From CBFGRU01 sp965651255 (lineage in GTDB: Bacteria; Planctomycetota; Phycisphaerae; Phycisphaerales; SM1A02), in the NCBI GenBank assembly GCA_965651255.1, contig CBFGRU010000183.1, forward strand, positions 1 to 6,401: a stretch of 6,401 bases of DNA. The letters run 5' to 3'. This document shows, piece after piece, positions 5,268-6,401 of this stretch. A program made the position numbers and the translations under genes. Position 1 is the stretch's first letter. Each line of letters begins with the position of its first letter. The notes below the pieces were generated by a model. It was not told where the DNA came from. It worked only from the letters and a program-made list of their open reading frames with translations, and did no database searches.

Positions 5268-6401
5268 ATGGGCCACCGTTCTCACAAATCGAAGAAGAGC
5301 AAGAAGAAGCGGCATCGCATTCTGCACTTTCAGCGGAAGACCGCTCCCGGTGCGGTGCCGGGCACGGTCGCGGCCCATCCCGATGCGCCGTCGCCGGTCA
5401 TTCAGGTCACACGGTTTGATGGAGAGTCACTGGAAGTCATTCCGGTGAACCACGCAAGCGAGCTTCGCCGAATGCGCGAGGGTCGGCGGGGTGTTCTCTG
5501 GGTCAACGTGGACGGGCTGGGCGATGCCGAGGTGATCAAGACGATTGGTGATGTGTTCGGCCTGCATCGGCTCGCGATGGAAGATGTGGTCAATACGCAC
5601 CAGCGACCGAAAGTCGAGCCCTACCAGGATCACCTGTTCATCGTGCTGCGCATGACGAGTACGCCGGGGCGCGCGGACCTGGAGCAGGTGAGTCTGTTCT
5701 TCGGGAAGGATTTTGTCATCACCTTCCAGGAGCGCAAGGGCGACTGCTTCGACCCGGTCCGGGCGCGGTTGCAAACCGGTCGCGGACGCATTCGTACGGC
5801 CGGTGCGGATTACCTCGCCTACTGCCTGGCCGATGCGGTGGTCGATGCGTTCTTCCCTCACCTGGAATACTTCGGTGACAAACTTGAAGAGTTGGAAGCG
5901 GATGTGATGGATGCGAGGGATCTGCAAACGCTCGTTCGGCGCATCCATGACATCAAGCGCGAGTTGCTGGGTGTTCGACGCGCCGTCTGGCCGTTGCGCG
6001 AGGCGTTGGGTTCGCTGATTCGCGAAGAGAGCGACCTCATTCATGCGGAGACGCGCATCTACCTCCGCGACTGCTATGACCACGCGGTGCAGTTGATGGA
6101 CATGACCGAAACGTACCGCGAACTTGCTTCCGGCCTGATGGATCTGCACATCTCGACCGTCGGTCAGCGAACGAACGATGTGATGAAGGTGCTGACGATC
6201 TTCGCAGCGATCTTCATTCCGCTGACGTTCATCGCGGGCCTGTACGGCATGAATTTCGATGTCATGCCCGAGCTTCACTGGACGTACGGCTATCCGTTCG
6301 CGCTGGGGGTGATGGTCGTGACGGCGATTGTTCTGTTGTACTACTTCTACCGGAGGGGATGGCTGGGCGAAGCGCAACCGCGCAGTACCGCGCCGGGAGT
6401 G
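5268..6401 (+). CDS. corA: CorA family magnesium/cobalt transporter, 3' end beyond the window
   Basis: CorA forms pentameric inner-membrane channels for Mg2+ and Co2+ with a large cytosolic sensor domain. All 378 visible codons are open and no stop is reached. Because the membrane part is complete and followed by RRGWL (362-366), only a short tail should be missing. The cytosolic alpha/beta domain begins near 45 and contains WVNVDGL (78-84) and a RPKVEPYQDHLFIVLRM-type segment (113-129). Long helices follow (about 180-300). TM1 is about 307-326, the signature YGMNF is at 326-330 with GMN at 327-329, the MPEL loop is at 333-336 and TM2 is about 343-361. The MPEL loop resembles the Thermotoga maritima-type CorA. 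The first 17 residues are very basic (12 Lys, Arg or His), an unusual extension. The ATG at 5268 is the only ATG, GTG or TTG after the in-frame HIT stop and before residue 30. Confidence 0.96.
   Translation, partial: MGHRSHKSKKSKKKRHRILHFQRKTAPGAVPGTVAAHPDAPSPVIQVTRFDGESLEVIPVNHASELRRMREGRRGVLWVNVDGLGDAEVIKTIGDVFGLHRLAMEDVVNTHQRPKVEPYQDHLFIVLRMTSTPGRADLEQVSLFFGKDFVITFQERKGDCFDPVRARLQTGRGRIRTAGADYLAYCLADAVVDAFFPHLEYFGDKLEELEADVMDARDLQTLVRRIHDIKRELLGVRRAVWPLREALGSLIREESDLIHAETRIYLRDCYDHAVQLMDMTETYRELASGLMDLHISTVGQRTNDVMKVLTIFAAIFIPLTFIAGLYGMNFDVMPELHWTYGYPFALGVMVVTAIVLLYYFYRRGWLGEAQPRSTAPGV

Noticed and set aside
5427..6377. 316-codon minus-strand open frame opposite corA
   Set aside because: Antisense to an unmistakable CorA coding sequence. 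The composition is shadow-like (Arg, His, Gln-rich) and no start signal was seen.
1..6401. CRISPR arrays, tRNA/rRNA genes, insertion sequences, phage or defence modules
   Set aside because: Looked for on both strands; no direct-repeat array, cloverleaf, transposase-like frame or terminal repeats were seen.

Overview
The window is GC-rich, densely coded bacterial chromosome with seven protein genes. Two of them run off the edges: nadC at the left and corA at the right. The best taxonomic clue is the secreted protein at 2339-2965. It ends in a PAPGA-type sorting tail (Pro-Ala-Pro-Gly, a short hydrophobic stretch, five arginines), a PEP-CTERM variant that I associate with Planctomycetota, especially Phycisphaerae. 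The mix of genes with strong Shine-Dalgarno (SD) sequences and genes with none would also fit that group. This is inference from composition and one protein, not a phylogenetic result.

Layout, left to right. On the minus strand, a DUF1697 protein (618-1199) is followed by the 5' part of nadC (575 to beyond 1), probably as one transcription unit. Divergent from these, across a 95-bp spacer, is a YhhQ/VUT-family queuosine-precursor transporter (1295-2137). A 201-bp gap with one clear palindrome leads to the PEP-CTERM-like secreted protein (2339-2965). That gene converges on a minus-strand Do/HtrA serine protease (3088-4623), and a perfect 13-bp hairpin between them probably terminates both. Divergent from the protease across 158 bp is a HIT-family hydrolase (4782-5234), followed 33 bp later by corA (5268 to beyond 6401).

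The genes do not form an obvious single pathway. They cover NAD synthesis (nadC), tRNA-modification precursor salvage (transporter), envelope protein quality control (protease), a sorted surface protein, nucleotide hydrolysis (HIT) and Mg2+ transport (CorA). I see no phage, transposon, CRISPR, toxin-antitoxin, tRNA or rRNA feature, and nothing I would call a new multi-gene system.

The most interesting pattern is in gene starts. Three genes without a usable SD (DUF1697, HIT, corA) each carry a TAC-type -10-like hexamer ending exactly 6 nt before the ATG, and two of these are the identical TACAGT. That is the geometry expected of leaderless mRNAs. The three genes with a strong SD (transporter, secreted protein, protease) lack this arrangement, and two of them have a plausible promoter further upstream.
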